Positions 48,666 to 59,342 are shown, counted from the first letter of the stretch. The stretch: DNA of 64,000 nucleotides from Stutzerimonas stutzeri (GCF_015291885.1 NZ_CP036186.1:3685001-3749000), one strand, 5' to 3'. The notes: generated from the sequence alone by a model not told the origin. Program-made: numbers and translations.

Positions 48666-50213
48666 TCAATGCCGCAAATGCCGCGGCCGCAGTCCCGTCA
48701 GCAGCAGCCCACCGGCAAATGCCGCCAACCCTGCGCAAACGAGAATCCCCAACCGCAGCGCTCGCTGCTGCCAACCCCAGGCAAACCACTCTTGTGCCGG
48801 CACATTGAGCCACCAGACCACCGCCACCATTGCCGCGCAGGCAGCCGCCAGGCGCAATCCGAACTGCCACCAGCCAGGCGCCGGGCGATAGACCCCGACC
48901 TTGTACAAGCCCCAGAACAACAGCACCGCGTTGAGCATCGAGGATAACGATGTAGCCAATGCTAATCCCACGTGCTGCAACGGCCAGATCAGAATCAGGT
49001 TCATCACCATATTTGCGACCATGCAAATGACCGCGACGCGCACCGGAGTCTTGAGGTCCTGACGCGCGAAGAAGCCCGGCGCCAGCACCTTGATCAGCAT
49101 GAACGCCAGCACGCCCAGCGAGTAAGCCTGCAGGGCCCGTGCCGACTGAACCACTGCTTCCTCACTCATGGCGCCGTAGTAAAACAGGCTGGCAATCATA
49201 GGCTCGGCGAGGATACCCAGCGCCAGCGCAGCAGGAACACCGACCAGCAGCACCATGCGCAACGCCCAATCAACCGTCGCCGAGAACGCCTTCGGGTCTT
49301 CGCCGGCGTGCTGACGCGACAGGCTCGGCAGGATCACCGTACCAATCGCGATACCGAACGCCCCCAACGGCAACTCGGACAGGCGGTCGGCGTAGTACAA
49401 CCAGGAGACGCTGCCGGTTTGCAGGAAGGACGCGAGCACCGTATCGAGCAGCAGATTGATCTGACTGACAGAAACCCCAAACAACGCCGGCACCATGAGC
49501 AGCATGATACGACGCACCCCCTCATCACCCCGTTTGACCCTTGGCCGGGGCAACAGGCCGAGCTTGGCAACGTACGGTAGCTGGAAGGCCAACTGGGCGA
49601 AGCCCGCGATGAACACCCCCCAGGCCAGCGCCATGATTGGCTGATCGAAATAGGGCGTAAGAAACACCGCCGACGCGATCATGCAGGCATTGAGCAGCAC
49701 TGGCGTGAAGCCGGGCACCGCAAAATGCCCATAGCTGTTGAGCACGCCGGAGGTGAATGCCGTCAGCGAGATCAACATCAGGTAGGGAAAGGTGATGCGC
49801 AGCAACTCGCCGGCAAGCTGCATCTTCGCCGGATCGTCGTGAAAGCCTGGAGCGAAGACCATCACCACATAGGGCGCGAACAGCACGCCCAGCGCGGTCA
49901 GACCGGCAAGGATAAGTCCGAGCATGCCGGCGGTGCGATCCACCAACTGCTTGACGTCGGCCAGCGTGCGCTTGGTGCGATATTCCGACAGCACCGGCAC
50001 GAATGCCTGGGCAAAAGCCCCCTCGGCAAACAGCCGGCGTAAGAAGTTGGGAATCTTGAACGCAATGAAGAAGGCGTCAGCGGCAGCTCCAGAACCAAAG
50101 TAGCTGGCGACGACCATATCGCGTACCATACCCAGCACGCGCGACAGCAGGGTCATGACACTGACCACAGCGCTGGAACGCAACAATCCGCCCTTGCCGG
50201 TTTTTTCGGACAT
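48666..50213 (-). CDS. murJ: Lipid II flippase MurJ
   Basis: 515 residues with fourteen membrane helices of the MOP superfamily. The MviN signature GMVRDMVVASYFGSGAAADAF is at the N-terminus and RRLFAEGAFAQAFVP follows; both contain arginines needed for lipid II transport in E. coli MurJ. Divergent from rpsT. Essential for wall synthesis. Confidence 0.97.
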   Translation of the reverse strand: MSEKTGKGGLLRSSAVVSVMTLLSRVLGMVRDMVVASYFGSGAAADAFFIAFKIPNFLRRLFAEGAFAQAFVPVLSEYRTKRTLADVKQLVDRTAGMLGLILAGLTALGVLFAPYVVMVFAPGFHDDPAKMQLAGELLRITFPYLMLISLTAFTSGVLNSYGHFAVPGFTPVLLNACMIASAVFLTPYFDQPIMALAWGVFIAGFAQLAFQLPYVAKLGLLPRPRVKRGDEGVRRIMLLMVPALFGVSVSQINLLLDTVLASFLQTGSVSWLYYADRLSELPLGAFGIAIGTVILPSLSRQHAGEDPKAFSATVDWALRMVLLVGVPAALALGILAEPMIASLFYYGAMSEEAVVQSARALQAYSLGVLAFMLIKVLAPGFFARQDLKTPVRVAVICMVANMVMNLILIWPLQHVGLALATSLSSMLNAVLLFWGLYKVGVYRPAPGWWQFGLRLAAACAAMVAVVWWLNVPAQEWFAWGWQQRALRLGILVCAGLAAFAGGLLLTGLRPRHLRH

Positions 50214-50356
50214 TTGTCTTCCTAGAATTGCAGCGAGATTGATCGACCGAGCGCCTGGCGCCGGCCGGATCGATGGCCAGTTACGACACGAAAAGAGGCG
50301 GCGAGTTTAGCCGCACCCCTTCTGTCCGACCAGCTTCTCAAGCCATTCGACCAGGC

Positions 50357-50385
50357 TTGACAAGCGACCTTCGCGTCGGCATGAT
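50357..50385 (+). promoter_or_regulatory. Sigma-70 promoter of rpsT
   Basis: Perfect TTGACA (50357-50362), 17-bp spacer, CATGAT (50380-50385). Predicts a leader of about 45 nt before the GTG. Confidence 0.65.
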
Positions 50386-50435
50386 TCGCGGCCTTATTTG
50401 CTTTGCAATCCCCCAAGTTTTCGAGGAGTTCGACG

Positions 50436-50714
50436 GTGGCCAACAGCCCTTCCGCCAAAAAACGCGCAATTCAGGCTGAGAAGCGTCGCAGCCACAATGC
50501 CAGCTTGCGCTCCATGGTTCGTACCTACATCAAGAATGTGGTCAAGGCCATTGACGCCAAAGACCTGGACAAGGCTCGCACAGCCTACACTGCTGCTGTG
50601 CCGGTCATTGACCGCATGGCTGACAAAGGCATCATCCACAAGAACAAAGCCGCTCGTCACAAGAGCCGCCTGAACGGCCACATCAAGGCCCTCGGCGAAG
50701 CTGCTGCAGCCTAA
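50436..50714 (+). CDS. rpsT: 30S ribosomal protein S20
   Basis: 92 residues starting at GTG with GAGGAG 8 nt upstream, giving the family N-terminus [17 protein letters not shown]. Helical, Lys/Arg-rich, binds 16S rRNA. The non-ATG start is in keeping with E. coli rpsT (UUG), where it serves autoregulation. Followed by a strong terminator. Confidence 0.97.
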   Translation: MANSPSAKKRAIQAEKRRSHNASLRSMVRTYIKNVVKAIDAKDLDKARTAYTAAVPVIDRMADKGIIHKNKAARHKSRLNGHIKALGEAAAA

Positions 50715-50727
50715 CTGCAGGTTCTTG

Positions 50728-50756
50728 AAAAAAACCGGCCTAGCGCCGGTTTTTTT
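50728..50756. terminator. Terminator between rpsT and creA
   Basis: AAAAAACCGGC pairs with GCCGGTTTTTT around a 5-nt loop. T-run on the plus strand and A-run on the other side, so it can serve both converging genes. Confidence 0.93.
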
Positions 50757-50801
50757 ATGTCCCGCTTTTACCCGTCACCACGATGACGGGAAAGACTCAG
50801 G

Positions 50802-51266
50802 CTATGGCGCTACTGGCCAGGGCAGAATCGGAATGGCCGTAACCGCATTTTGCGGGCTACCTTCGATGACACGATCGCTGTAGACGAGATAGACAAGAGT
50901 ATTGCGCGACTCATCGAAGAAGCGCACAACCTGCATCGTCTTGAAGACCAGCGAAGTGCGCTCCTTGAAGACCACATCACCATCCTTGAGCTTAGCGTTA
51001 ATGCGAATAGGCCCAACCTGCCGACAGGCGATGGACGCCTCAGCCCGATCTTCTGCGAGACCCAAACCACCCTTTATGCCGCCGGTCTTTCCACGAGAGA
51101 GATAGCATGTCACGCCATCAACCAAGGGATCATCGAATGCCTCGACGACAATCCGATGATTCGGCCCAAGCCACTTGAATACGGTATCCACCTCGCCGAT
51201 CCGCTCGGCAAGCGCGAACTGCGGAATCGTGAGCCCAAGGGCCAATGTCAGAACGGCAAGACGCAT
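50802..51266 (-). CDS. creA: CreA family periplasmic protein
   Basis: About 154 residues: signal peptide (cut near FALAE) and the CreA domain ([25 protein letters not shown] ... [30 protein letters not shown]). Two Cys likely form a disulfide. Three start codons stand in a row (GTG ATG ATG); I use the last because a GAGG lies 5 nt before it. Starts 8 bp after proB stops, so it is cotranscribed with proB. Function unknown. Confidence 0.92.
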   Translation of the reverse strand: MRLAVLTLALGLTIPQFALAERIGEVDTVFKWLGPNHRIVVEAFDDPLVDGVTCYLSRGKTGGIKGGLGLAEDRAEASIACRQVGPIRINAKLKDGDVVFKERTSLVFKTMQVVRFFDESRNTLVYLVYSDRVIEGSPQNAVTAIPILPWPVAP

Positions 51267-51273
51267 CATCACC

Positions 51274-52392
51274 TCAGACCAAAATCATGTTGTCGCGATG
51301 GATAAGCTCCGGCTCATCGACATAACCGAGCAGCTTCTCGATCTCGTCTGATGGCCGCCCGAGAATGCGCTGCGCCTCGGCCGCACTGTAGTTCACCAGA
51401 CCGCGCGCAACCTCCAAACCTTGCGGCCCCACACAGACAACCATCTCACCACGACGGAATGCCCCCTGCACTGCGCGCACACCAACAGGTAGCAAACTGC
51501 GATTGCCCTGGCGCAAGGCATGCACCGCACCGTCATCCAGCGTCAGCGTGCCACGAGTCTGCAGGTGCCCAGCAAGCCACTGCTTGCGCGCCGCATGTCG
51601 ACTGCACTCCGGCGCCAGCAGCGTCCCCAGACGCTCACCCACCTTGAGGCGCGCCAGCACCCGCTCGATGCGCCCACCGACGATCACCGTATGCGCACCA
51701 GAACGCGCCGCCAGACGAGCCGCGCGCAACTTGGTCTGCATACCGCCACGCCCAAGCGCCCCACCCGTACCACCAGCCACCGCATCCAGGGCGGGATCGT
51801 CGGCGCGAGCCTCACTAATCAGATTAGCCTCAGGATTGAAGCGAGGATCGGCGTCGAACATGCCATCGCGATCAGTCAGAATGACCAGCAAATCAGCCTC
51901 GACGAGATTGGCAACCAGGGCTGCTAGCGTGTCGTTATCCCCAAAGCGGATCTCGTCGGTGACGACAGTGTCGTTCTCGTTGATGACCGGCACCACACCT
52001 AGATCGATGAGCGTGCGCAGCGTGCTACGCGCATTGAGGTAACGCTTGCGGTCCGAGAGATCGTCATGAGTGACAAGAATCTGCGCCGTTTGCTGATCGC
52101 AGCGGGCAAAGCTGGATTCCCAGGCACGAATCAAGCCCATCTGCCCGACAGCAGCAGCAGCCTGAAGCTCATGCACCGCCTTGGGTCGAGAACTCCAACC
52201 GAGACGACTCATGCCTGCCGCAACCGCACCTGACGAAACCAGCACAAGCTCGACACCTGCTTCACGCAAGGCGACCATCTGATCGACCCAGACCGCCATC
52301 GCCGCCTGATCGAGCCCCCGACCATCGGCGGTCAGCAGCGCACTGCCGATCTTCACCACCCAGCGCCGCGCACCGCTCACCTTGTCCCGCAT
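51274..52392 (-). CDS. proB: Glutamate 5-kinase
   Basis: 372 residues. Amino-acid kinase domain ([65 protein letters not shown]) followed by a C-terminal PUA domain (about 280-372). First step of proline synthesis; feedback inhibited by proline in the family. Follows obgE on the same strand after 105 bp. Confidence 0.97.
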   Translation of the reverse strand: MRDKVSGARRWVVKIGSALLTADGRGLDQAAMAVWVDQMVALREAGVELVLVSSGAVAAGMSRLGWSSRPKAVHELQAAAAVGQMGLIRAWESSFARCDQQTAQILVTHDDLSDRKRYLNARSTLRTLIDLGVVPVINENDTVVTDEIRFGDNDTLAALVANLVEADLLVILTDRDGMFDADPRFNPEANLISEARADDPALDAVAGGTGGALGRGGMQTKLRAARLAARSGAHTVIVGGRIERVLARLKVGERLGTLLAPECSRHAARKQWLAGHLQTRGTLTLDDGAVHALRQGNRSLLPVGVRAVQGAFRRGEMVVCVGPQGLEVARGLVNYSAAEAQRILGRPSDEIEKLLGYVDEPELIHRDNMILV

Positions 52393-52497
52393 CGTTCCCG
52401 CCTTCTATACGGCCAAAACACTTCCGGATCGGACTGCGCACGAGCCAGCCCACCGACCTCCCGCCCGACCAGGCCGCACAGCGACCCGGCGTTCGAA

Positions 52498-53742
<1,245 letters not shown>

Positions 53743-53766
53743 TTAAGTAACAAGAAACATAAGGGT

Positions 53767-53819
53767 CTTGCAAAAAAACCCAGCGAAAACTGATTGAGCA
53801 CCGAGCAGTTCTTTGCAAG
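53767..53819 (-). other. Long-range inverted repeat in the obgE leader
   Basis: CTTGCAAA (53767-53774) pairs with TTTGCAAG (53812-53819), spaced by 37 nt, in the 127 bp between the rpmA terminator and the obgE start. Could be a leader structure or chance. Confidence 0.3.
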
Positions 53820-53842
53820 AGCCTCACAGGATACAGAAACAA

Positions 53843-53870
53843 AAAAGCCCCGTCGCATGACAGGGCTTTT
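53843..53870 (-). terminator. Terminator of the rplU-rpmA operon
   Basis: AAAAGCCC pairs with GGGCTTTT, with a further GTC/GAC pairing inside; read on the minus strand it ends in a run of six T. It starts 16 bp after the rpmA stop. Confidence 0.88.
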
Positions 53871-53885
53871 CCAGCAACGGCGCAG

Positions 53886-54143
53886 TTAGGCTGCGACGAC
53901 GCTCACGTAGCGACGACCAAAAGCGCCCTTCACTTCGAATTTGATCACGCCTTCGACTTTCGCGAACAGGGTGTGATCCTTGCCCATACCAACGCCGTAA
54001 CCGGCATGGAACTGGGTGCCGCGCTGACGCACGATGATGTTGCCGGCCTTGATGGCCTGGCCGCCGTACATCTTCACGCCAAGGCGTTTGGCTTCTGAGT
54101 CGCGACCGTTGCGGGTAGAACCGCCAGCTTTTTTGTGTGCCAT
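53886..54143 (-). CDS. rpmA: 50S ribosomal protein L27
   Basis: 85 residues. N-terminus [23 protein letters not shown], the flexible tail that reaches the peptidyl-transferase centre. No N-terminal cleavage extension of the Firmicutes kind. Second gene after rplU. Confidence 0.98.
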   Translation of the reverse strand: MAHKKAGGSTRNGRDSEAKRLGVKMYGGQAIKAGNIIVRQRGTQFHAGYGVGMGKDHTLFAKVEGVIKFEVKGAFGRRYVSVVAA

Positions 54144-54179
54144 GAGTTCAATACTCCTATAAGGGGATTCAGGCCCTAA

Positions 54180-54491
54180 TTAGCCCTGAATACCGGTGAT
54201 TTTGACCTCAGTGAACCACTGACGGTGGCCCTGACGCTTCATGTGGTGCTTACGACGGCGGAACTTGATGATGGTGACTTTGTCGTGACGACCTTGGGCG
54301 ATCACTTCAGCAGTAACCTTGGCACCATCGACCACCGGAGCGCCGATTTTCACATCTTCGCCGTTGCCGATCAGCAGAACGCGGTCAAAAGTGACAGCTT
54401 CGCCAGTCGCAACTTCGAGTTTTTCAATCTTGAGGTATTCGCCTTCGGCAACCTTGTATTGCTTGCCGCCGGTTACGATAACTGCGTACAT
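54180..54491 (-). CDS. rplU: 50S ribosomal protein L21
   Basis: 103 residues beginning [19 protein letters not shown]; ends with the conserved [23 protein letters not shown]. The ATG at 54491 is used; an in-frame ATG 69 bp upstream would add an unrelated leader. First gene of rplU-rpmA. Confidence 0.98.
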   Translation of the reverse strand: MYAVIVTGGKQYKVAEGEYLKIEKLEVATGEAVTFDRVLLIGNGEDVKIGAPVVDGAKVTAEVIAQGRHDKVTIIKFRRRKHHMKRQGHRQWFTEVKITGIQG

Positions 54492-54632
54492 CTGTGTATC
54501 TCCGTTGATCCTGCTCACCCAGCGCTTAGAAATAATGGTTAGTGGCTGGCATGGCTGCATGGGGCCGGAAGTTGACGCCCGTGCAATTGCGTAAGGCAGG
54601 GAAATGCCCAGGGGGGAAGTTCAGGGTCCGCG

Positions 54633-54661
54633 ATTGTACGCATGCGATACACCCCGCGCAA
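54633..54661 (-). promoter_or_regulatory. Promoter of rplU-rpmA
   Basis: On the minus strand TTGCGC, 17-bp spacer, TACAAT. Predicts a leader of about 135 nt before rplU, long enough for a regulatory fold; none recognised. Confidence 0.6.
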
Positions 54662-54679
54662 TAGCCAACTGGGGTTGCC

Positions 54680-54708
54680 TTGACAGTACTAGACCCGCCC
54701 CCTAGCAT
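54680..54708 (+). promoter_or_regulatory. Promoter of ispB
   Basis: TTGACA (54680-54685), 17-bp spacer, TAGCAT (54703-54708); start codon about 27 bp downstream. Lies back to back with the rplU promoter. Confidence 0.65.
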
Positions 54709-54734
54709 GCCGCGCAATCTGCGAGGAGTCCCCG

Positions 54735-55703
54735 ATGCAACCCCAGCCTTTCTATCAAGTTGTGGCGGACGATTTTGCCGCTGTCGACGGCATCATCCGC
54801 AAGCAACTGACTTCGCGCGTTCCTCTAGTGGAAAAGATCGGGGACTACATCACCTCGGCCGGGGGCAAGCGCCTGCGCCCTCTACTGGTGCTGCTCAGTG
54901 GCAGTGCGCTCGGGCATCAGGGCGATCAACTGCGCCTACTGGCCGCCATCATCGAATTCCTGCACACCTCCACGCTGCTGCATGACGATGTCGTCGACAT
55001 GTCAGGCATGCGCCGCGGCCGCTCCACTGCTAATGCCTTGTGGGGTAACGCCCCTAGCGTGCTGGTTGGTGACTTTCTATATGCACGCTCGTTCGAAATG
55101 ATGGTGGAACTGGACTCCATGCCGGTGATGCGCATCATCTCCCAGGCAACCAGAGTCATCGCCGAAGGCGAAGTGCTGCAACTGTCGAAGGTTCGTGACG
55201 CCAGCACCACCGAAGAAATCTACATGGAAGTCATCCGCGGCAAGACTGCCATGCTCTTCGAAGCCTCGACCCACAGCGCGGCGACACTGGCCGGCGCCAA
55301 TGAGGAGCAGCGTGAAGCGTTGCGCACCTTTGGCGATCACCTTGGCATCGCCTTCCAGCTGGTCGACGATCTGCTCGACTACCAGGGTGACGCGGAAACC
55401 CTTGGCAAGAATGTCGGTGACGACCTTGCCGAAGGCAAGCCCACGCTCCCGCTGATCTATACCATGCGCGAAGGTACGACTGAACAGGCTGCACTGGTGC
55501 GCAAAGCCATCCAGAAAGGCGGCCTGGAAGACCTCGAGAGTATTCGTGCCGCTGTTGAGGCATCAGGCGCATTGGATTACACCGCAAAGCTTGCGCGCGA
55601 CTATGCCGAACGCGCCATTGCCTGCCTAGAAGTCATTCCCGCCAACCAGTATCGCGACGCCCTGGTCGAGCTGTGCCGCTTTGCAGTAGCTCGCACACAC
55701 TGA
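54735..55703 (+). CDS. ispB: Octaprenyl/polyprenyl diphosphate synthase
   Basis: 322 residues, trans-prenyltransferase making the ubiquinone side chain. First Asp-rich motif HDDVVDMSGMRRG (near residue 85) and second QLVDDLLDYQGD (near 213); small residue pattern before the first motif fits long-chain products. GAGG before the ATG. Divergent from rplU. Confidence 0.96.
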   Translation: MQPQPFYQVVADDFAAVDGIIRKQLTSRVPLVEKIGDYITSAGGKRLRPLLVLLSGSALGHQGDQLRLLAAIIEFLHTSTLLHDDVVDMSGMRRGRSTANALWGNAPSVLVGDFLYARSFEMMVELDSMPVMRIISQATRVIAEGEVLQLSKVRDASTTEEIYMEVIRGKTAMLFEASTHSAATLAGANEEQREALRTFGDHLGIAFQLVDDLLDYQGDAETLGKNVGDDLAEGKPTLPLIYTMREGTTEQAALVRKAIQKGGLEDLESIRAAVEASGALDYTAKLARDYAERAIACLEVIPANQYRDALVELCRFAVARTH

Positions 55704-55787
55704 CCACCAAGAACCTCCGATGCTGCGTCGTACAGGGCGCAGCAGCAGCCAAACGCCACCCACGATCGCTTAATCACCAACCCTCTT

Positions 55788-55819
55788 TGCCCGCCGGGCA
55801 GAATAGGTTTTTTTTGCGC
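55788..55819 (+). terminator. Probable ispB terminator
   Basis: TGCCC (55788-55792) pairs with GGGCA (55796-55800), then GAATAGG and a run of eight T. Short stem, long T-run. Confidence 0.5.
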
Positions 55820-55851
55820 TTGCATCTTTGTAAATAACAATTATTCTCATT
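55820..55851 (+). promoter_or_regulatory. Fur-controlled promoter of the 75-residue protein
   Basis: Fur box AATAACAATTATTCTCATT (55833-55851) agrees at 16 to 17 of 19 bases with an AATGAGAATTATTCTCATT operator. It covers the likely -10 (TATTCT, 55842-55847) of a promoter with -35 TTGCAT (55820-55825, spacer 16). Repression by Fe-Fur is therefore expected. Confidence 0.8.
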
Positions 55852-55875
55852 ACGGGAATCAATTGGAGATGCCGC

Positions 55876-56103
55876 ATGACTTACTTGATAGATGCTTGGC
55901 TGGACCGACCGCAGCCCTACCTGCGCATACTCGACCGCAACACCGGCGCGGTGTGTGTTTCACTAGAAGGCGAGGCGCTGGAAGAGTTGCGCGAGCAAGG
56001 TGACCTCGACCTGCAGGAGCTGAGCACGAACGAGCCCTGCGTGCTGAAGGAACAGATCCGCAATCTGTTCCTCTTCAGCTATGCCCGGGCGCTGCGGCCT
56101 TGA
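55876..56103 (+). CDS. Small iron-regulated protein, function unknown (PA4570-like)
   Basis: 75 residues, no signal peptide or membrane helix: TYLIDAWLDRPQPYLRILDRNTG at the start, an acidic helix (GEALEELREQGDLDLQELS) and NLFLFSYARALRP at the end. GGAG lies 7 nt before the ATG. Its place after ispB matches P. aeruginosa PA4570, which I recall as strongly induced by iron starvation. The near-consensus Fur box upstream supports that. No enzyme motif; perhaps a cytosolic adaptor or sparing factor. Confidence 0.85.
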   Translation: MTYLIDAWLDRPQPYLRILDRNTGAVCVSLEGEALEELREQGDLDLQELSTNEPCVLKEQIRNLFLFSYARALRP

Positions 56104-56146
56104 GGCGTTTTCAGGCTTCAGGCGTGGCTTGAAGCCTGCTGCCCTT

Positions 56147-56764
56147 TTAGAGCACGTCCAGCAACTCGACGTCGAACACCAGCGTGCTGTGCGGCGGGAT
56201 GCTGCCTACGCCCTGGGCGCCGTAGGCCAATTCGCTCGGCACATACAGCCGCCACTTACTGCCGGCGTTCATCAGCTGGAGTGCCTCGGTCCAACCTGCA
56301 ATTACACCGCCAACCGGAAACTCGGCTGGCTGGCCGCGCTGATAGGAACTGTCGAACACACTGCCGTCGATCAGCGTGCCGTGGTAATGCGTACGGACAC
56401 TATCCTCGCGGGACGGTTTGGCGCCATCACCGGTAGTCAGCACTTCGTACTGCAGGCCCGACTGCAGCACAACCACGCCTTCGCGCTTGGCATTTTCGAC
56501 GAGGAAGGCGCGACCTTCAGCAGCGGCCGCTTCGGCCTTCTGCTGAGCCTCTGCCTGCATGCGCTCGCGAATCACCGCGAAACTGGCATTCAGCGCCTCT
56601 GGGCTGACCTGGCTGGCCACACCGGCGAATGCGTCGCGAATGCCGGCAATCACTGCATCAAGGCTGACACCAGGCGGAGGGTTGTCACGCAACTGGTCGC
56701 CCAATTGACGGCCAATGCCGTAGCTTACGCGGGTTTCGTCAGTGGAGAAGTTGAGTTCGGTCAT
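56147..56764 (-). CDS. fklB: FKBP-type peptidyl-prolyl isomerase, FklB type
   Basis: 205 residues. N-terminal helical dimerisation domain (VSYGIGRQLGDQLRDNPPPGVSLDAVIAG) and C-terminal FKBP domain (VRTHYHGTLIDGSVFDSSYQRGQPAEFPVGGVIAGWTEAL cut here into family signatures). No signal peptide, so cytoplasmic, unlike FkpA/Mip. ATG at 56764 with GGAG upstream. Converges with the small iron-regulated gene. Confidence 0.93.
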   Translation of the reverse strand: MTELNFSTDETRVSYGIGRQLGDQLRDNPPPGVSLDAVIAGIRDAFAGVASQVSPEALNASFAVIRERMQAEAQQKAEAAAAEGRAFLVENAKREGVVVLQSGLQYEVLTTGDGAKPSREDSVRTHYHGTLIDGSVFDSSYQRGQPAEFPVGGVIAGWTEALQLMNAGSKWRLYVPSELAYGAQGVGSIPPHSTLVFDVELLDVL

Positions 56765-56851
56765 GCCGGGCTCCGAGAGCAAAAAAGGTCGGCCAGCCTA
56801 GCACAGCTGCGGCGACCGGGGCGGCAGCCAGTGCTCTGCCGTCACGTGCTG

Positions 56852-57007
56852 CTACCCGCCCCTCGGGGCCGCCCCGCTCCTGTTACGCCGACATCGTTCA
56901 GAGCAATACCGCACCTCATCCCAGCAGCGTGCCCATTTCTTTCGCCAGGTAAAGGGTAGTCCGCACACCACGCAGTTTTTTACCGGCAGGTCAGCTTTCT
57001 GTCTCAC
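56852..57007 (-). CDS. DUF2256 small zinc-finger-like protein
   Basis: 51 residues from a GTG that overlaps the TGA of the preceding photolyase-like gene (GTGA). It reads [36 protein letters not shown] and a short Arg-rich tail; the CxxC and CxxxC pairs (C12, C15, C35, C39) could hold Zn. DUF2256 genes are regularly found beside the FeS photolyase/cryptochrome family, which supports the call even though the gene is very short. Role unknown. Confidence 0.85.
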   Translation of the reverse strand: MRQKADLPVKNCVVCGLPFTWRKKWARCWDEVRYCSERCRRNRSGAAPRGG

Positions 57008-58218
57008 AACGCGTCACCAGCATCCAGACGCTCCAACAATGCCTCGCCGCGCTGCCATACTCCCTCCCGCTTGCTCTCGTCCATACGTGCGAGGTTGCGG
57101 TAGATCATCGTCATTCGAGGATTACTTTGCAGCCGCTCGCGGTGACGCATAAGAAAGTGCCAATAAAGGGCATTGAAAGGACAGGCATCGTCCGTCGTAC
57201 TCTCACCCACCTTGTAGGCGCAGCCGTGACAGTAGTCGGACATGCGCTTGATGTACTGGCCGCTGGCACAGTAAGGCTTGGAGCCGAGATAGCCACCGTC
57301 GGCGTGCAGCACCATGCCAAGCACATTCGGCAGCTCTACCCAGTCGAATGCGTCCATGTACACCGCCAGATACCAGTCGCACAACGCCGGTGGAGCGATG
57401 CCTGCCAGTAGCGCGAAATTGCCTGTCACCATCAGCCGCTGGATATGGTGAGCATAGGCATGGTTCAGCGTCTGCCCTATGACCTGGCGCATACAGTTCA
57501 TACGTGTCCGACCAGTCCAGTAGAACTCCGGCAGCGGCCTGGTGTTACCGAATGCGTTGCGCCGGGCGTAATCGGGCATCTGCAACCAGTAGATGCCACG
57601 CACATACTCACGCCAGCCGATCAGTTGGCGAATGAAACCTTCGGCGGCATTCAATGCGACGCGCCCTTGCCGATAGGCTTCGGCATCGAGATTCCAGACT
57701 CCACCTTCCGGCGTCCCATCCAGATTCAGCAGAAGTCCTGCTCGGCGTCGCATCTCGCGGTAGAAGAACTCCATTCGCAGCTGCTTTTTACCGCTCGCCC
57801 AGCAAGCGAACTGGGCCCGCGAACAGAGAAAGCGCTGATCGGCATGCCATGTGATCGGCAGGCCACTGCTTTTCAGCGCCTGCTCGACTCGCCAGTCGCC
57901 AGCTTCGGTGACGTGGATATCGGCGGGTCGATACTTTGCGGCAAAGCGCGCCAGCTCTCCGGCTAGCGAACCACTGTTGGCAGGGTCATTGAGCGCCACA
58001 TAGTCCACGGCCACACCGCGCTCGCGCAGGGCCTGGGCGAAGTGGCGCATCGCACTGAAGATGAAGGCAATCTTCTGCGGATGGTGCGGCACATGGTTGG
58101 CCTCATCGGCCACTTCAGCGAGCAAAACCCGATCATGAACCGGGTCTAGCCCATCCAGGGCAGACAGATCGAAGCTCAGCTGATCGCCGAGCACCAACCG
58201 TAGCGCGGTGATGCTCAT
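57004..58218 (-). CDS. FeS photolyase/cryptochrome (FeS-BCP, PhrB-like) with internal deletion
   Basis: 404 residues, whereas this family is usually about 500-520. N-terminal photolyase-like domain ([43 protein letters not shown]) and C-terminal catalytic domain ([29 protein letters not shown], and the FeS Cys residues in [17 protein letters not shown] and ACPFN) are good. Between VWNLDAE and AYRQGR, near position 57680, about 100 residues of the usual helical segment are missing while the frame stays open. ATG at 58218 has GGAGGG 6 nt upstream. It may be inactive or altered in cofactor binding. Confidence 0.85.
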   Translation of the reverse strand: MSITALRLVLGDQLSFDLSALDGLDPVHDRVLLAEVADEANHVPHHPQKIAFIFSAMRHFAQALRERGVAVDYVALNDPANSGSLAGELARFAAKYRPADIHVTEAGDWRVEQALKSSGLPITWHADQRFLCSRAQFACWASGKKQLRMEFFYREMRRRAGLLLNLDGTPEGGVWNLDAEAYRQGRVALNAAEGFIRQLIGWREYVRGIYWLQMPDYARRNAFGNTRPLPEFYWTGRTRMNCMRQVIGQTLNHAYAHHIQRLMVTGNFALLAGIAPPALCDWYLAVYMDAFDWVELPNVLGMVLHADGGYLGSKPYCASGQYIKRMSDYCHGCAYKVGESTTDDACPFNALYWHFLMRHRERLQSNPRMTMIYRNLARMDESKREGVWQRGEALLERLDAGDAL

Positions 58219-58267
58219 CACCAGCCCTCCTCACACCAGCAGGGCAGGACACAACAGCGGCGAGATC

Positions 58268-58573
58268 TCACCACTGAGAGCGCATACCAAGCGGCACACG
58301 CAGCGGTTCGCGAACGCCCTCGGCCAAACCGCACATTTCGTCGTAGGGCGATTGCTGCACGAGGTGGAACGGCAGTTCGGGCAATTCCCGCAAGATGTCG
58401 CGGGCATGCTCCACCGAACGCAGGTGCCAGACCTTCCCGCGATCATCAGTCAAACTGTGCCGCTGGCCTTGAAGATAGATGTCGAGAAGGTAGATCCCAC
58501 CCTCGAGTGAAATCAGCTGCAGAGCGTCGACGCGTCCGGCGACGGCATGAGTCGCAAGGTCCTGAAGGTACAT
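58268..58573 (-). CDS. DUF6482 family protein
   Basis: 101 residues, soluble, no motifs of known enzymes. Sequence features: YLQDLATHAVAGRVDALQLISLEGG, LLDIYLQGQRHSLTDDRG and the end with PYDEMCGL. Found near the same genes in other pseudomonads. Upstream stands a hairpin with a T-run that could act in its leader. Confidence 0.72.
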   Translation of the reverse strand: MYLQDLATHAVAGRVDALQLISLEGGIYLLDIYLQGQRHSLTDDRGKVWHLRSVEHARDILRELPELPFHLVQQSPYDEMCGLAEGVREPLRVPLGMRSQW

Positions 58574-58588
58574 GGCGAATCCCCGTGA

Positions 58589-58629
58589 AAAACCGCTACA
58601 GAATATTCGACAAAATAATAACTCTGTAG
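58589..58629 (-). terminator. Hairpin between the UPF0114 gene and the DUF6482 gene
   Basis: CTACAGA (58596-58602) pairs with TCTGTAG (58623-58629); on the minus strand it is followed by CGGTTTTTC. The 20-nt loop is long. It may end UPF0114 transcription or attenuate the next gene. Confidence 0.45.
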
Positions 58630-58688
58630 AGCTTTTTATCAGATACCACAGGGACTTCCGCCTGCCCGCGACGGCAGGGTGCCGGCAA

Positions 58689-59177
58689 TCAGTGTTTGGT
58701 GATCTTATCCATGTAGCCCATGGCGAAGGCCGAGACCACGAACGTCAGGTGGATGATCACATACCACATCAGTTTTTCACTCTCGATTTGCTGCACATCC
58801 ATGAACATACGCAGCAGATGAATCGACGAAATCGCCACGATCGAAGCCGCGACCTTGAGCTTTAGCGAACTGGAATCCATCTTGCCAAGCCAGTCCAACT
58901 TCTCCTTGCCCTCGTCCACGTCCAGCTGCGAAACGAAGTTCTCGTAGCCGGAGATCATGACCATCACCAACAGACCGCCGACCAGCGCCATATCGATCAG
59001 CGACAGCAACGTCAGCACCAGATCCGCTTCGCTGATCGACAAGATCATCGGGAGGATGTGGAAGACCTCCTGAAAGAACTTGATTGCCAGCGCCAGAAGT
59101 GCAAATGCCAGACCGAAGTAGATGGGGGCCAGCAGCCAGCGAGCGGCGTACATGGCATTTTCGAGAATGCGCTCCAT
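58689..59177 (-). CDS. UPF0114 / TIGR00645 membrane protein (YqhA-like)
   Basis: 162 residues with four membrane helices: [50 protein letters not shown], an SIHLLRMFM segment and a C-terminal [20 protein letters not shown]. The [17 protein letters not shown] loop is a family hallmark. Function unknown. Confidence 0.93.
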   Translation of the reverse strand: MERILENAMYAARWLLAPIYFGLAFALLALAIKFFQEVFHILPMILSISEADLVLTLLSLIDMALVGGLLVMVMISGYENFVSQLDVDEGKEKLDWLGKMDSSSLKLKVAASIVAISSIHLLRMFMDVQQIESEKLMWYVIIHLTFVVSAFAMGYMDKITKH

Positions 59178-59342
59178 GAGGTCTCACAGTGGGAAAAGAA
59201 GACGCGCGAGTATACGCAGCCGTACCGAGCGCACCAAGACAAGCCAACGGTGCACATTCCGCATGTGGATAAAAATCCGGCTGGCGCAGGCAAAAAGAAA
59301 GAACGAGCCTGTCAGCCAGCACCAGGTGTGTGCAGAGCGGAC

